From: Actinomortierella ambigua
Taxonomy: Eukaryota > Mortierellomycota > Mortierellomycetes > Mortierellales > Mortierellaceae
Direction of reading: 5' to 3'
Length of the DNA: 32,782 bases
Assembly: GCA_016098155.1 (NCBI GenBank)
Contig: JAAAJB010000401.1
Location: 1-32,782 of the forward strand
The notes under the pieces are model-generated. The model was not told where the DNA came from. It ran no database searches and saw only the letters and a program-made list of their open reading frames with translations. Shown here piece by piece: positions 24,401-32,782 of this stretch. Position numbers and translations under genes: made by a program. Every line of letters begins with the position of its first letter. Position 1 is the stretch's first letter.

Positions 24401-27293
24401 ACAACGCCGGTATCACCAACATCATCTTCCGTTACGGGGACAGTGGGAGATCATCCTCCATCGCTTCCCTCGCTCTCCAACAAGTCGATCAAACGACTCA
24501 AGTCCTCGATGATCCTTGGTGGTGGTGTTAGTGATAGCGGAGACGGTACTGTGCCCGTGGTCAGTCCATCGCCATCTCCGTCGCCATCACCGACGCTGTG
24601 CCATTTCACGAACAGCGACTCCAATCGCCACTCCCGATCCAACTCCAACTCTTCGCAAGGGTACCATCCGAATCCGGAGTGTCCGTATCATCTCCCATGT
24701 TTGGATGTCTTCCAGAGCAACACTGACGCGACGAGCCATAGTGGGGGTGGCGGCACTGTTGCTAGTGTGGCTGCAAAGTCAGTACATCCGCTCTCCTCAG
24801 AGCCATTGTTGCTGGATCCGCCACACCCTGCCGATCCTAATCCATCCGAGGGCACCTATCACGAGGGGGCCGAAGGAACAGAAGCTCCTCATCCTTCGTC
24901 AACCGACCAACAAGAACAGCAACAACAACAGCAGACGCAGCCAACACCGCTACCGCCACCGCCATCCTTCCGCGTCCGACCTCAGAGCTCCAACCTTCAG
25001 TCGACGACGACGGCGACAACGACGATGTCCAACGTTAGTAGTCCAACCAGCATTAGTAGCACCACTGGTACGGTCGCCAGTGCCAGTGCCAGTGCCAGTG
25101 CCAGTGCCAATGGTGGTAGTGCAGGCGGCACTGGTGCCAGCATACTCTCACCCACCTCACCCACAGGCTCGACCTGGTCTTCGATCGGGCCTGCTTCCTC
25201 ATCATCTTCGACCGTGTCATCCTCGATGGCAGTGACGGTAGCGCTGCGACTTGGCCCGGCGCCCATGACATCCCCGACCTGGCTCGTCCCATCCCCGCTT
25301 CCTTACAAGCCGTTTATCCTTTTTTATCGGTCGCAATTAATTGCACAACAGCTCTGCCATCTGGAACAGTATTTCTTTTCCCGGATCCGATGGACAGAAC
25401 TGATTGAGATGGATCGTCTCAAGGCTGCTGCTGCGGCGGCGGCAGCAGCGGCAGCAGCGGCAGCGGCAGCGGCAGCGAGTGCGAATGCGAATAGTGGAGG
25501 TGGAAAGAATGCACAATCTCCTCCACCACCGCCGCCGATCCAGCGTCGACGGATCGTGCGATCGGCGGTGGGTGTAGGCCTGACGGCGTTGCCAGCGGGA
25601 AGCGAGACATACAAGACGGGGCTACGAGAGAATGACGATCGGAGCAATATGGTATTTTCATCCTAAAAGAAAGAAAAAATGGGAGTCGTTGAAAGGAAGA
25701 CATGAAAGAGGGGAATGATTTGCTAATTGATACCCTTTTTGGTGTTTTTTTTTATTGACGCGGTATGTTGCGCGTGTGGTTTAGCTTTGCATGTGGGTAG
25801 CTTCCGAGGTTGTCAGTACTCCATCGCTGGATGACCGAGTCCGTGTGATCGAAAAGTTTATTCGAATTGCCCAGGTACGCACCCACTAAAGAAAAAAAAA
25901 AGAATCACGCTGGCCTCAAAATGAAAATGTCTTCCTCCCTCTCCTCCATCCTAACCCTTTGCGCAAACACGCATTCTCTACCCCCACCCACCCCTCGGCA
26001 CCCCTGTTCTATCCCTTTCTCCCTACATAGAAATGCCACCAGTACCACAACTACAACGCCCTCATCCAACTCGTGATGGGCTTAGGCTCCTCGCATCTTT
26101 GTGGTCTGCGACGGACCTGGAGCAGGGTCTCGAACCACGAAATGCGCGTATTGCGAGAGCTGCAGGATTTCATCTCTCCCTGCGGCAACTGGGGCAATAT
26201 CCGCAAGGCCATGGCTCAGATCGGACAGTTGGATCCAACTGTCGGAGGAGGAAATGGCAATGGCAATGGTGGTGGTAGTGGAGGAGGAGGAGGAGCAGGA
26301 GGAGCAAGGACAGGAACTGGCGTTGGCACTGGTACCGTCCTCGGAGTGCCACGCCCTAGTGCTAACGCTGGAGCCGGATCTGGAGTGAGTGGATCGACCG
26401 TCGCAAGCCGGTACCTCCATGGACGTCGCCAAAGCCTGACGCCTCGGGGCGCGAGCTCTGCTGGGTCAGAAGCCGATACAAGTACGTGTTTGTTTACATA
26501 TTTGGCGTCACAGAAAAATAGAGAGCGAATGGGTGTGGGTGTGAAGACACTAACTGAATTTTTGTATTCCTTGCATTATTTTGATACAAATATTGCAATA
26601 TCTCAATCTTATTCTCCAATATTACAGAAGCACCAATGTCGAGCTTTGGCGTCAGTGAACCGCCGACGAGTAAATACCTACCAAGCCAACTACCCCTCGA
26701 CAAGACAGGATGCGTGCCATTCACGGGATTGTTTGTGTACGACCTGACACACATCACCGAGTTGCCACGGACACTGAACCCTTCGCCTACTGCCGGGGCT
26801 GTTGGTGCGCAGCATGTGTCCAAATTCCACGCCCAAAGAACGACATCTGCCACAGGTGAACGTGGTCCTGTATTCTCGACTCTTGAAGGAGGCGAGGGTG
26901 AAAGGTCCGGAGCGGATGATGGGACGGTTCAAGCACAGCCATCAACACAGGCAAAGCCACAACAGCATCAGCATCAGCATCAGCAGCAATGTAGTCGAGT
27001 ACCGATGGTTCACTTTCATCGTTACCAGCTGATTGCCAAGACGGTAAAATGGTTCCTGGCTTTCCAACGACATTTGCCAAGGTATTCGTTCCCGATCGAC
27101 AGCACGTTGTATTCCAAGTGCCTCATTCTGCGTGTGCTGAGCGAGGACCGGATCCGGGAGCTGGCTAAACAATGTGAGGCTGGATGAAATGTCAATAATA
27201 TCAATAAGAATAAAAAAAAAAAAAGAGTGCTCCATTCCCTTCTCCCTTCTAGATGACTGTCGTGGGTGGGTTCCAAAGACTAGGGCACTCTGA
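18406..27293 (+). CDS. Large Ras guanine nucleotide exchange factor (RasGEF_N + RasGEF), about 2414 aa
   Basis: Ten exons: 18406..19862, 20357..21124, 21247..22643, 22776..22911, 23095..23659, 23858..25651, 25785..25874, 26031..26481, 26628..27173, 27253..27293; total 2415 codons with stop. It should load GTP on a Ras-family GTPase. RasGEF_N covers about 1183-1325 (ELKPIVAATVAKLIEKL, LLMDFFLTYRLF, VRTFVVFRFWIKHHFQDDF). The catalytic domain runs from about 1930 to the end (LIAQQLCHLEQYFF, NYNALIQLVMGLGSSHL, LRRTWSRVS, GLFVYDLTHI). The first 1180 residues are disordered: Ala/Thr tract 64-124, Gln/His-rich segments, acidic runs. The domain is split by insertions, including 18 alanines at 1964-1981 and a Gly-rich loop. 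Uncertain points: exon 2 acceptor (20357 or 20168), exon 5 donor (23659 or 23521), and whether the last intron is used (otherwise stop at 27187). No SH3 or kinase domain was seen. Confidence 0.85.
18595..18735 (+). repeat. GCN/ACN trinucleotide tract coding for poly-Ala/Thr
   Basis: A long run of GCG, GCA, ACC and ACA codons in exon 1 of the Ras GEF gene gives an Ala/Thr-rich tract at residues 64 to about 110. Mixed codons indicate an old or selected tract rather than a recent pure expansion. Confidence 0.9.
25424..25477 (+). repeat. GCN tract coding for 18 alanines inside the RasGEF domain
   Basis: Eighteen consecutive alanine codons (GCT, GCG and GCA mixed) follow MDRLK near the start of the catalytic domain in exon 6. 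A Ser/Asn/Gly-rich and proline-rich linker follows before the domain resumes in exon 7 with LCMWVASEVV. Confidence 0.93.
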
Positions 27294-27782
27294 TCGGGTA
27301 AGGATTTTTATTTGTTAATACTTGTCATTGTTCCCATAAGGGAAGGAGGGCTATGTTACCCACATGCTAGGGAGAGGAATGGCTCGTCCGCCTATGTTGG
27401 CCGTTGGAGGGCAGATGCAGGCACCAACGACGCTGATTGGCGCAAACGCGGGGGGGGGGGTAGCTGCATGCGGAGAAACCGACGACTTGCCCACACAGAG
27501 AGAAAAAAGCTCTCTGTCCACTCCTGTCGCGAGAATTAGAAACAAATAACCTTGTACCTGAACAAGCTTTCTCCTCTTCCTCTTCTTCTTCTTTTTCTTT
27601 TTCTTCTTCATTCTTTGGTTTTTGCATTGAATCCAACTCCTTGTTCATCTCGCCCTTCCATTCGATCTCACGCCCGACCTCTCCACCCCCTTCTCTCCCT
27701 CCCCCCTCGCCCCCTCTCTCCTCATTCGTCCTCACTCCTCAGTCGCACCGCCCCCCTCACTCATTCATTTCTCAAACAAGCG
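27294..27782. other. Intergenic region between the Ras GEF gene and ATG22
   Basis: No gene is seen. From about 27560 to 27780 the plus strand is strongly pyrimidine-rich (CTCTTCCTCTTCTTCTTC and more), consistent with the promoter-proximal leader of ATG22. A short G run lies at about 27450-27459. Confidence 0.55.
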
Positions 27783-30700
27783 ATGGGATCTTCTAAAGAG
27801 GGCGAAGTTGCAGCAGCGGCACACCAGGCCGAGCTAGGCTCGATCGACACCAATACCAAGGAGGGTCAGCAGAAGCCTGCCGAGAAGGCCCTGACAAAGC
27901 GTGAGATTCAGGGCTGGTACGTCTTTTTCATCGAAATGTGTGCCCACTCCCCTATGTTCTCTCTCCTCGAATCTCTCTCCTTCCTCTCTTCTCCTCCCTG
28001 CCCCACTTTTTTCATTTTTGTGTGCTTGAGAAGCCCAAAGTGGACCATGGAAGAGAAGAGGAGGAGTTGAACGACAACATCGAGAGACCAGAAAGGGGAG
28101 TGGCACAACTCCCTTTTTTTTTTGTACAACCACATGCTTCCATTTGTTGTAATAGTGTAGCCATGGAGAAAACAGCCTGATTTTAAGCGTGGAAAGTCTT
28201 ACTTCGTCCTCCCCCTCTTCCTCGTCCTTCTCTTCTCTCCACATGACAACTTGTTTTGCCTTCCATCCTCCCTATTTTTCTGTGGGCGCTGTGTTTGTAC
28301 TACAACAACGACGACAACGACAACGACGACAACAACAATAACCTGACCCTAACCACCCTCAATTGGATCTGTAACAGGTTGGCCTATTCTGCAGCTGTAA
28401 GTGTATATTTTTCCGAATAGAAGGGGTACCGAGAGGGCTCAATTGGCGGTTGTGGAGAGAGAGAGAGCGAGAGAGAGTGAGGAAGAGTAGGAGAGCCAAA
28501 AAAAAAGGAGGAACATGCAGTAGAAATGGACGGAGGGAAAGGAGAAGAATACAGATGTACGGTACGCGGTGCTGGATCCCGATGGGGGTGGGGTGGGGGG
28601 ATCGCGCTTTTTTGGCGGCCCGATGCTCCGCTTGTTCCTGAAAGAAACCTTGAACAAAATTCCAAACGCTCTGTTTCCCAGCATTGGGGGTGTCGGTATG
28701 ACAAAATCATATGTGTTGTCTTTGAGCGGGCAGGCATTTGCATCCAGCATTCGCCAACAAGCTCCGGCGAATTGCATCTCAGGACCAGTCTTGCAGAGAG
28801 AAGGGGAACGAGGGTTAATCCACTGCCTGGGAAAGTAGACTCTCTTTCTATTCACTCAAACCTTTTTTTTTTTCTTTCTTCTCTTTCTCCCTTTCCCACC
28901 ACTTGTTCACATCAATGAAAATAGGCCGAGCCGTATAGTGTTGTCGGTGTGTCCGCCTTGTTGCCCATCATCCTTGAAGCCTTGGCGAGCAAGCATGGCT
29001 ACAAGAATTCGGATCGATCGATTCCCTGTGACACTGTAAGTCCTCATGGTTGTATCTGGTGTATGTATGTTGCTGTTGTTTGTTGTGGAGAAAACAATAA
29101 AGATACTGGAGAAAAGAATGAAGACCGTACAAATGAGCAAAAAGTACCAAAGTATCTACGATCAGCAGTGCTTCCCGTCCGTCTTGTCCATTGTCACGAG
29201 CCATTGGGGGAGGAGGGGGTGTGAACCTCAAGTGCTCTCAGCTCCTTTCACTAACTTTAAACGTACCCAACTCTTACCCCTCCCTTCGTCTTTCTCGATA
29301 TCCAATACTACCTACATTTTTGTAGAAAGAGGTTGATTACCAGGTATGTTGTTTGTTGTTCTCAAAAAATACGATACATCCTTTCTAGCTGGCGTCCATT
29401 TGCATGAGGCTATCCCTCATTGTAACCCGTCCAATGATCACTCAAACAATCATGCTGTTTTTATTCCGTCAACTCACAACCGAAAAAATGTCGTTTTTTG
29501 GCGTGTATATGTGTTTGTGTGCGTGTATGGGAATTATTAGTGTGATGTTCAAGTCGGCAGCATGTGGCTCGACACGGCCTCGTTCTCGCTGTACTGTGTC
29601 TCCGTCTCCGTGCTCCTACAAGCTCTCGTGTTCATCTCGACAGGCGCCCATGCCGACCACGGCAAGAACCGCAAGGCCTTCCTGATGATGTGGGCCGTCA
29701 TTGGGTCGATTGCCACAGCGTTGTTTGCCGCCATCCGGAGCGCGTCCTTGTTCTGGCTCGCCGGTGTGTTGGTCATGATCTCGAACGTGGCCTTTGGCGC
29801 CAGCTGGGTCCAGTACTATGCCTTCATCCCAGCCATGGCCCGTGTCCACGAGGATGTCATTGAGGCCCGGCAACAGGCCGAGGCTGGCACGAGCACTTGG
29901 GAGCATTTCGAGGAGATGCGCGACCGGATTGCCAACACCCTGTCCACCCATTCGATGGGTGTCGGTTACGCCGCCGGCGTCATCCTGCTCATCATTGCCG
30001 CAGGTATCACGCTGGCGTTGGGCAAGTCCACGTATGGCATGCAGCTCGGCGTGGCCCTGTCTGGTCTGTGGTGGTTCATCGTCTCGGTAACGTTTGTGCT
30101 CAAGTACATGCCTTCGTTGCCTGGCGAGCCGTTGGGTCAGAACGTCAACTTGCTTGCCTACTCGTGGGTGCGTCTGTACAAGACCCTGCGGAGCGCACGT
30201 TCGTTGGTCGAGACGTTCAAGTTTCTGGTGGCCTGGTTCATCTTGTCGGATGGCTACTCGACCATCATCTCGCTCGCCATCTTCATGGGCAAGAAAAAGT
30301 TCCTCATGGACGATGTTGAGCTCATGATCGGCGCCATTGCCGTGCCCTTCTCTGCCATGATTGGCTCGTATCTGTGGCTGCTGATCCAGCGTCGCTTCGG
30401 ACTGTCGTCGAAGAGCATGGTGCTGGCCATCTCATCTGCTTATGTTCTCGTCCCCATCTATGCCTTGGTGGGCTTCAGCGACGTCTTTGGTTTGGTCCAC
30501 AAGATTGAGGTCTGGCCTGTCTTGGTCTATTTCGGTCTCATGCTGGGCGCCATCCAGTCCTACTGCCGTGTGCTCTTTGGCGCCTTGGTCCCCAAGGGTC
30601 ATGAATCCGAGTTCTTCTCGCTGTACGGCATCACGGACAAGTCGTCGTCCTGGTTGGGTCCTCTGATCACGGGCGCCATCATTGCGCACAACGATACCCG

Positions 30701-30833
30701 CTATGGCTTCATCTTCCCTCTGTGCATGATGGTTGCCCCCCTCTTCATCATTGCCTGGATCGATGTCGATAAGGGTATCAGGGATGCGGAGCGCTTTGCT
30801 CAGGATCATTCCGACTCGAAGGATGGTCTTTGA
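27783..30833 (+). CDS. ATG22: ATG22 vacuolar amino-acid effluxer, 524 aa
   Basis: Five exons: 27783..27916, 28378..28396, 28925..29035, 29326..29343, 29541..30833; 525 codons with stop. In yeast Atg22 sits in the vacuole membrane and exports amino acids released by autophagic breakdown. The protein fits the family in length and order: a soluble acidic N-terminus, LTKREIQGW, then AEPYSVVGVSALLPIILEA, a lumenal loop with cysteines, WLDTASFSLY, and a long C-terminal exon. I count twelve hydrophobic segments, as in the major facilitator superfamily, with a central cytosolic loop before QAEAGTSTWEHF. Exons of 19 nt and 18 nt are needed to restore the frame and the conserved sequence around LAYSAAAEPY and the C-D-V segment before the second helix. 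The last exon has notably GC-rich third positions, suggesting good expression. The first two introns are long (461 and 528 nt). Confidence 0.93.
28302..28345. repeat. ACAACG-type repeat in ATG22 intron 1
   Basis: Degenerate ACAACGACG repeats occupy the 3' part of the first intron of ATG22, about 30 nt before the acceptor. On the sense strand this replaces part of the usual pyrimidine tract. Confidence 0.75.
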
Positions 30834-31301
30834 AAGGTCTTAACAATCTTACATAATATAATACCTTTTACCAATATATTGATGTATTAATATTTCTTAC
30901 CACCAAGTGTACAATAACTTCGTCATCCTCCGCCTCTGAAAGTGGCCTTAACCCATTTCGTATCGAACTGTCACTCTATCTTTCTCTCCTTTGGCCACCT
31001 AGCTCCCCATCCTGATCCTACCGCCCATCTCCTACTCTCCTTGTCGTGTTCTTCATATTTTTCTCTGTGTCCCCCGCTCCATATCACACTCTCTGCATCC
31101 CTTGCATTAACACCGAATTGTTTATGTTCACAGATAGATGGGTTCAAAGTAAGGAACGGCGAAACCCTTTCCGAGCTCGGTCCAGCCACGGCCATACCCA
31201 AGAATGAGAATAGATCAAGGGAGTATCTGCTAATCTTTATCCCGTGGGTCTATTTCTTCTTTAGTCTATTGCATACCTCAATGGTTTTTTCCGTCGTTGC
31301 T
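30834..31301. other. 3' flank of ATG22, no gene recognised
   Basis: AT-rich sequence directly after the ATG22 stop (ACATAATATAATACC, then AATATATTGATG) probably holds its polyadenylation region. Beyond it is pyrimidine-rich sequence without a recognisable gene on either strand. Confidence 0.5.
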
Positions 31302-31466
31302 CTACGACATGGATAATGTCAGTTGTTGGGCGACGTGCTCTGCTTCGTAGGCGTCAGCAAGCCTGCGCTTTGCGATTAGTACATGTCTGTCATCGGCACA
31401 TTTGTTGCAAATAAACACGACCTGATGCGTCAGAGGAAAGAGCGCATTTTTCACGATAGACAACAT
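31302..31466 (-). CDS. Small ORF of 54 aa, unrecognised
   Basis: An ATG at 31466 opens 54 codons to a TAG at 31302. The product has a C-x-x-C pair in FICNKCADDRHVL, then a basic-acidic helix-like stretch (IAKRRLADAYEAEHVAQQL). A TTTATTTAAAG element lies about 50 nt upstream and an in-frame stop precedes the ATG. There is no family match I can name and no neighbour evidence. It may be a chance ORF or the last exon of a decayed gene. It is convergent with ATG22. Confidence 0.25.
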   Translation of the reverse strand: MLSIVKNALFPLTHQVVFICNKCADDRHVLIAKRRLADAYEAEHVAQQLTLSMS

Positions 31467-32124
31467 CGTAGACAGTCAATCAACCATCCGACCTTTCCAG
31501 AGCACTTTAAATAAAGGCTACTCAAGTTCGAAAATCCAAGACCACAAGTACCACGTTGCAGGATCGAATACCGTGTTTAAAAAAATAAAAAAAATCCAAT
31601 CACTCTCACGGACCACAAGAGCCAAGCGGCGCCATGTAGGTTGGAGGCACTGCCGATGCATGAGAACCAGCTACCCCCCAGCAAGGAGTGGGGACGAATA
31701 TGGATGAGGTCATGGAGAGACGCAGGTCTTTCCCGGACCTTCCCTCAGTACCCACGAGGACAAACAGAGTATGCTGCATCATACCTGCAGTCCTGCATCC
31801 ACTCGGTACCCCGTACACTCGCCATTCAACAAACAGCTTCTGCCACCACCATTACCTTATTGCTGCTTGCCGGCCACGGCTCGCCTGCCATGGCTTGGGG
31901 TCACCGGGCTGGCGGAGGACAAAAAAAGACAAGTCTAGAAGGATATAGAAAAAAATGTAACGGTTAGCCCTACGATGCTACACAACCATACAACCCCAAT
32001 GCGATGACAAAAGATCGCAGCCGCCACACACATTCACAGAACCCAAGTTCTGTCCAGGAAAACAGAGTCTCAAGTTGCCTACAAGAGGTCTAGGTCCACG
32101 TTCCTCGAGAGTGTGAATATGGTG
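31467..32124. repeat. Noncoding region with copy A of a diverged duplicated block
   Basis: No gene is recognised. The segment from about 31660 to 31830 resembles 32350 to 32540 in the same orientation: both contain CAAGGAGTGG, then GATGAGGTCAT or GTGAGGTCAT, then CCCTCA..GTACCCA.GAGGA, with roughly 70 percent matching positions by eye. The block could be a low-copy dispersed or subtelomeric-type repeat. The intervening sequence shows no feature. Confidence 0.5.
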
Positions 32125-32353
32125 AAGGGAAGGAAAGGGAGGGAAGGAAAAATAGGGAAGGAGGTAGGGAAGGTTGGGAAGGTAGAAGTGAGGGAAGCAG
32201 GGAAAGAAGTAAGGAAAGAAGTAAGGAAAGAGGTAAGGAAGGGGGTAGGGAAGGAGGTAGGGAAGGTAGGGGAGGAGGTCTAGGGAAGGAAGTAGGGAAG
32301 GAAGTGGGGAAGATAAGGAAAGGAAGGGAGGGGAAGGGAAGGAAGAGGAAGAG
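32125..32353. repeat. Purine-rich minisatellite, about 12-bp unit
   Basis: About 230 bp of almost pure A/G with regularly spaced T, built on GGGAAGGAGGTA and variants such as GGAAAGAAGTAA. On the minus strand it reads open with repeated Leu-Pro-Tyr, which is a by-product of the repeat rather than a gene. Such tracts can form triplex or G-rich structures. Confidence 0.85.
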
Positions 32354-32540
32354 TACTGATGAACCCCAACAGGCAGCGACAAGGAGTGGCAGGTACTGGG
32401 TGAGGTCATATGGAGGGATGGAGATTTGCCAAGTCTCCCCTCATGTACCCAAGAGGAAGTGAGGAGTGATGCACCACTCCTCGCACACACCACGCAGTCC
32501 AAGCCGTACGAACGCCATGCAACACCATACGACCGCAAAG
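32350..32540. repeat. Copy B of the diverged duplicated block
   Basis: Second copy of the block described for 31660-31830, lying directly after the purine minisatellite. The shared core includes CAAGGAGTGG, GAGGTCAT, GGAG and GTACCCA.GAGGA. Small insertions and deletions, not all multiples of three, separate the copies. Confidence 0.5.
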
Positions 32541-32592
32541 GCGGCTCAACAGCATCGAGTTGCACGTCGGTCGGTCAACACCTGTGCGTGTC

Positions 32593-32740
32593 CATCCTGT
32601 AGCAATGGTCCAGCTGTCTCTCGGCCAATACCAACATGTAGCCATTAGTGTAGCTGTTGCTCGGTCAATACCATCCTGTAGCAATAGTGCAGCTGTCGCT
32701 CGGTCAATGCCATCCTGTAGCAATAGTCCAGTAGTCCACG
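32593..32740. repeat. 39-bp tandem repeat, about 3.8 copies
   Basis: Units start at 32593, 32632, 32672 and 32711, each beginning CATCCTGTAGCAATAG or a close variant (the second starts CAACATGTAGCCATTAG and is 40 bp) and ending CTCGGTCAATAC. The fourth copy breaks off at about 32740. No coding role is supported. Confidence 0.9.
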
Positions 32741-32782
32741 CCCACGCCGTTCGCTTGCTCTGTCCATAGCCGCTTTCTAGGT

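Noticed and set aside
28326..28360. Telomere-like CCTGACCCTAACC in ATG22 intron 1
   Set aside because: Only one copy, inside an intron of a conserved gene, so it is not an interstitial telomere array.
28526..28918. Open frames inside ATG22 intron 2
   Set aside because: They overlap one another on both strands, lack start context and domains, and the flanking ATG22 exons splice cleanly across them.
31500..31560. A tRNA T-loop-like GTTCGAAAATCC at about 31528
   Set aside because: No matching acceptor stem, D-arm or anticodon arm could be folded around it.
31978..32565. A 195-codon minus-strand open frame rich in Leu-Pro-Tyr
   Set aside because: It reads through the purine minisatellite, so the openness and the repeats come from the DNA repeat. 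No promoter or domain supports it.

Overview
The window looks like nuclear DNA of an early-diverging filamentous fungus, most likely a member of the Mortierellaceae. This taxon call is inference from gene structure and composition, not from a search. Genes are compact and intron-rich (50-500 bp GT-AG introns), with pyrimidine-rich 5' leaders and many homopolymer and microsatellite runs. The encoded set (UBE2O, AFG2, a Ras GEF, ATG22, a Crypton-type recombinase) is eukaryotic. I rebuilt exon models by hand from splice sites and frame continuity; all five large models close in frame.

Layout, left to right. 1-685 (minus): a tentative gene running off the left edge, family unknown. 1682-3134 (plus): an unrecognised 418-aa protein with one C-terminal membrane segment, behind a TATA box. 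3579-7113 (plus): a five-exon, 1030-aa tyrosine recombinase of the Crypton/Ndc10-like type, with all expected catalytic residues and a C-terminal GCR1_C-like DNA-binding domain. This is the most unusual object in the window. 7260-12368 (minus): an eleven-exon UBE2O-type E2/E3 hybrid ubiquitin ligase, with a 10-N assembly gap in one intron. 12755-16307 (plus): a nine-exon, 799-aa AFG2/SPATA5-type double AAA+ ATPase, divergent from UBE2O across a 386-bp shared promoter. 16308-18405: mostly noncoding, with GA repeats and a probable 5'UTR intron. 18406-27293 (plus): a ten-exon, about 2414-aa Ras guanine nucleotide exchange factor full of poly-Ala and poly-Gln tracts, one of them inside the catalytic domain. 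27783-30833 (plus): ATG22, with twelve membrane segments and two micro-exons. 30834-32782: gene-poor sequence with a 54-codon ORF, a diverged duplicated block, a purine-rich minisatellite and a 39-bp tandem repeat.

Functional links. UBE2O and AFG2 homologues both act around ribosome production in other eukaryotes (UBE2O on orphan ribosomal proteins, AFG2 on pre-60S particles), so their head-to-head pairing may be meaningful. The Ras GEF and ATG22 belong to nutrient signalling and vacuolar recycling, but nothing in the sequence ties them together. The Crypton-like gene sits in the gap between the orphan membrane-protein gene and the 3' end of UBE2O, consistent with an insertion between host genes.
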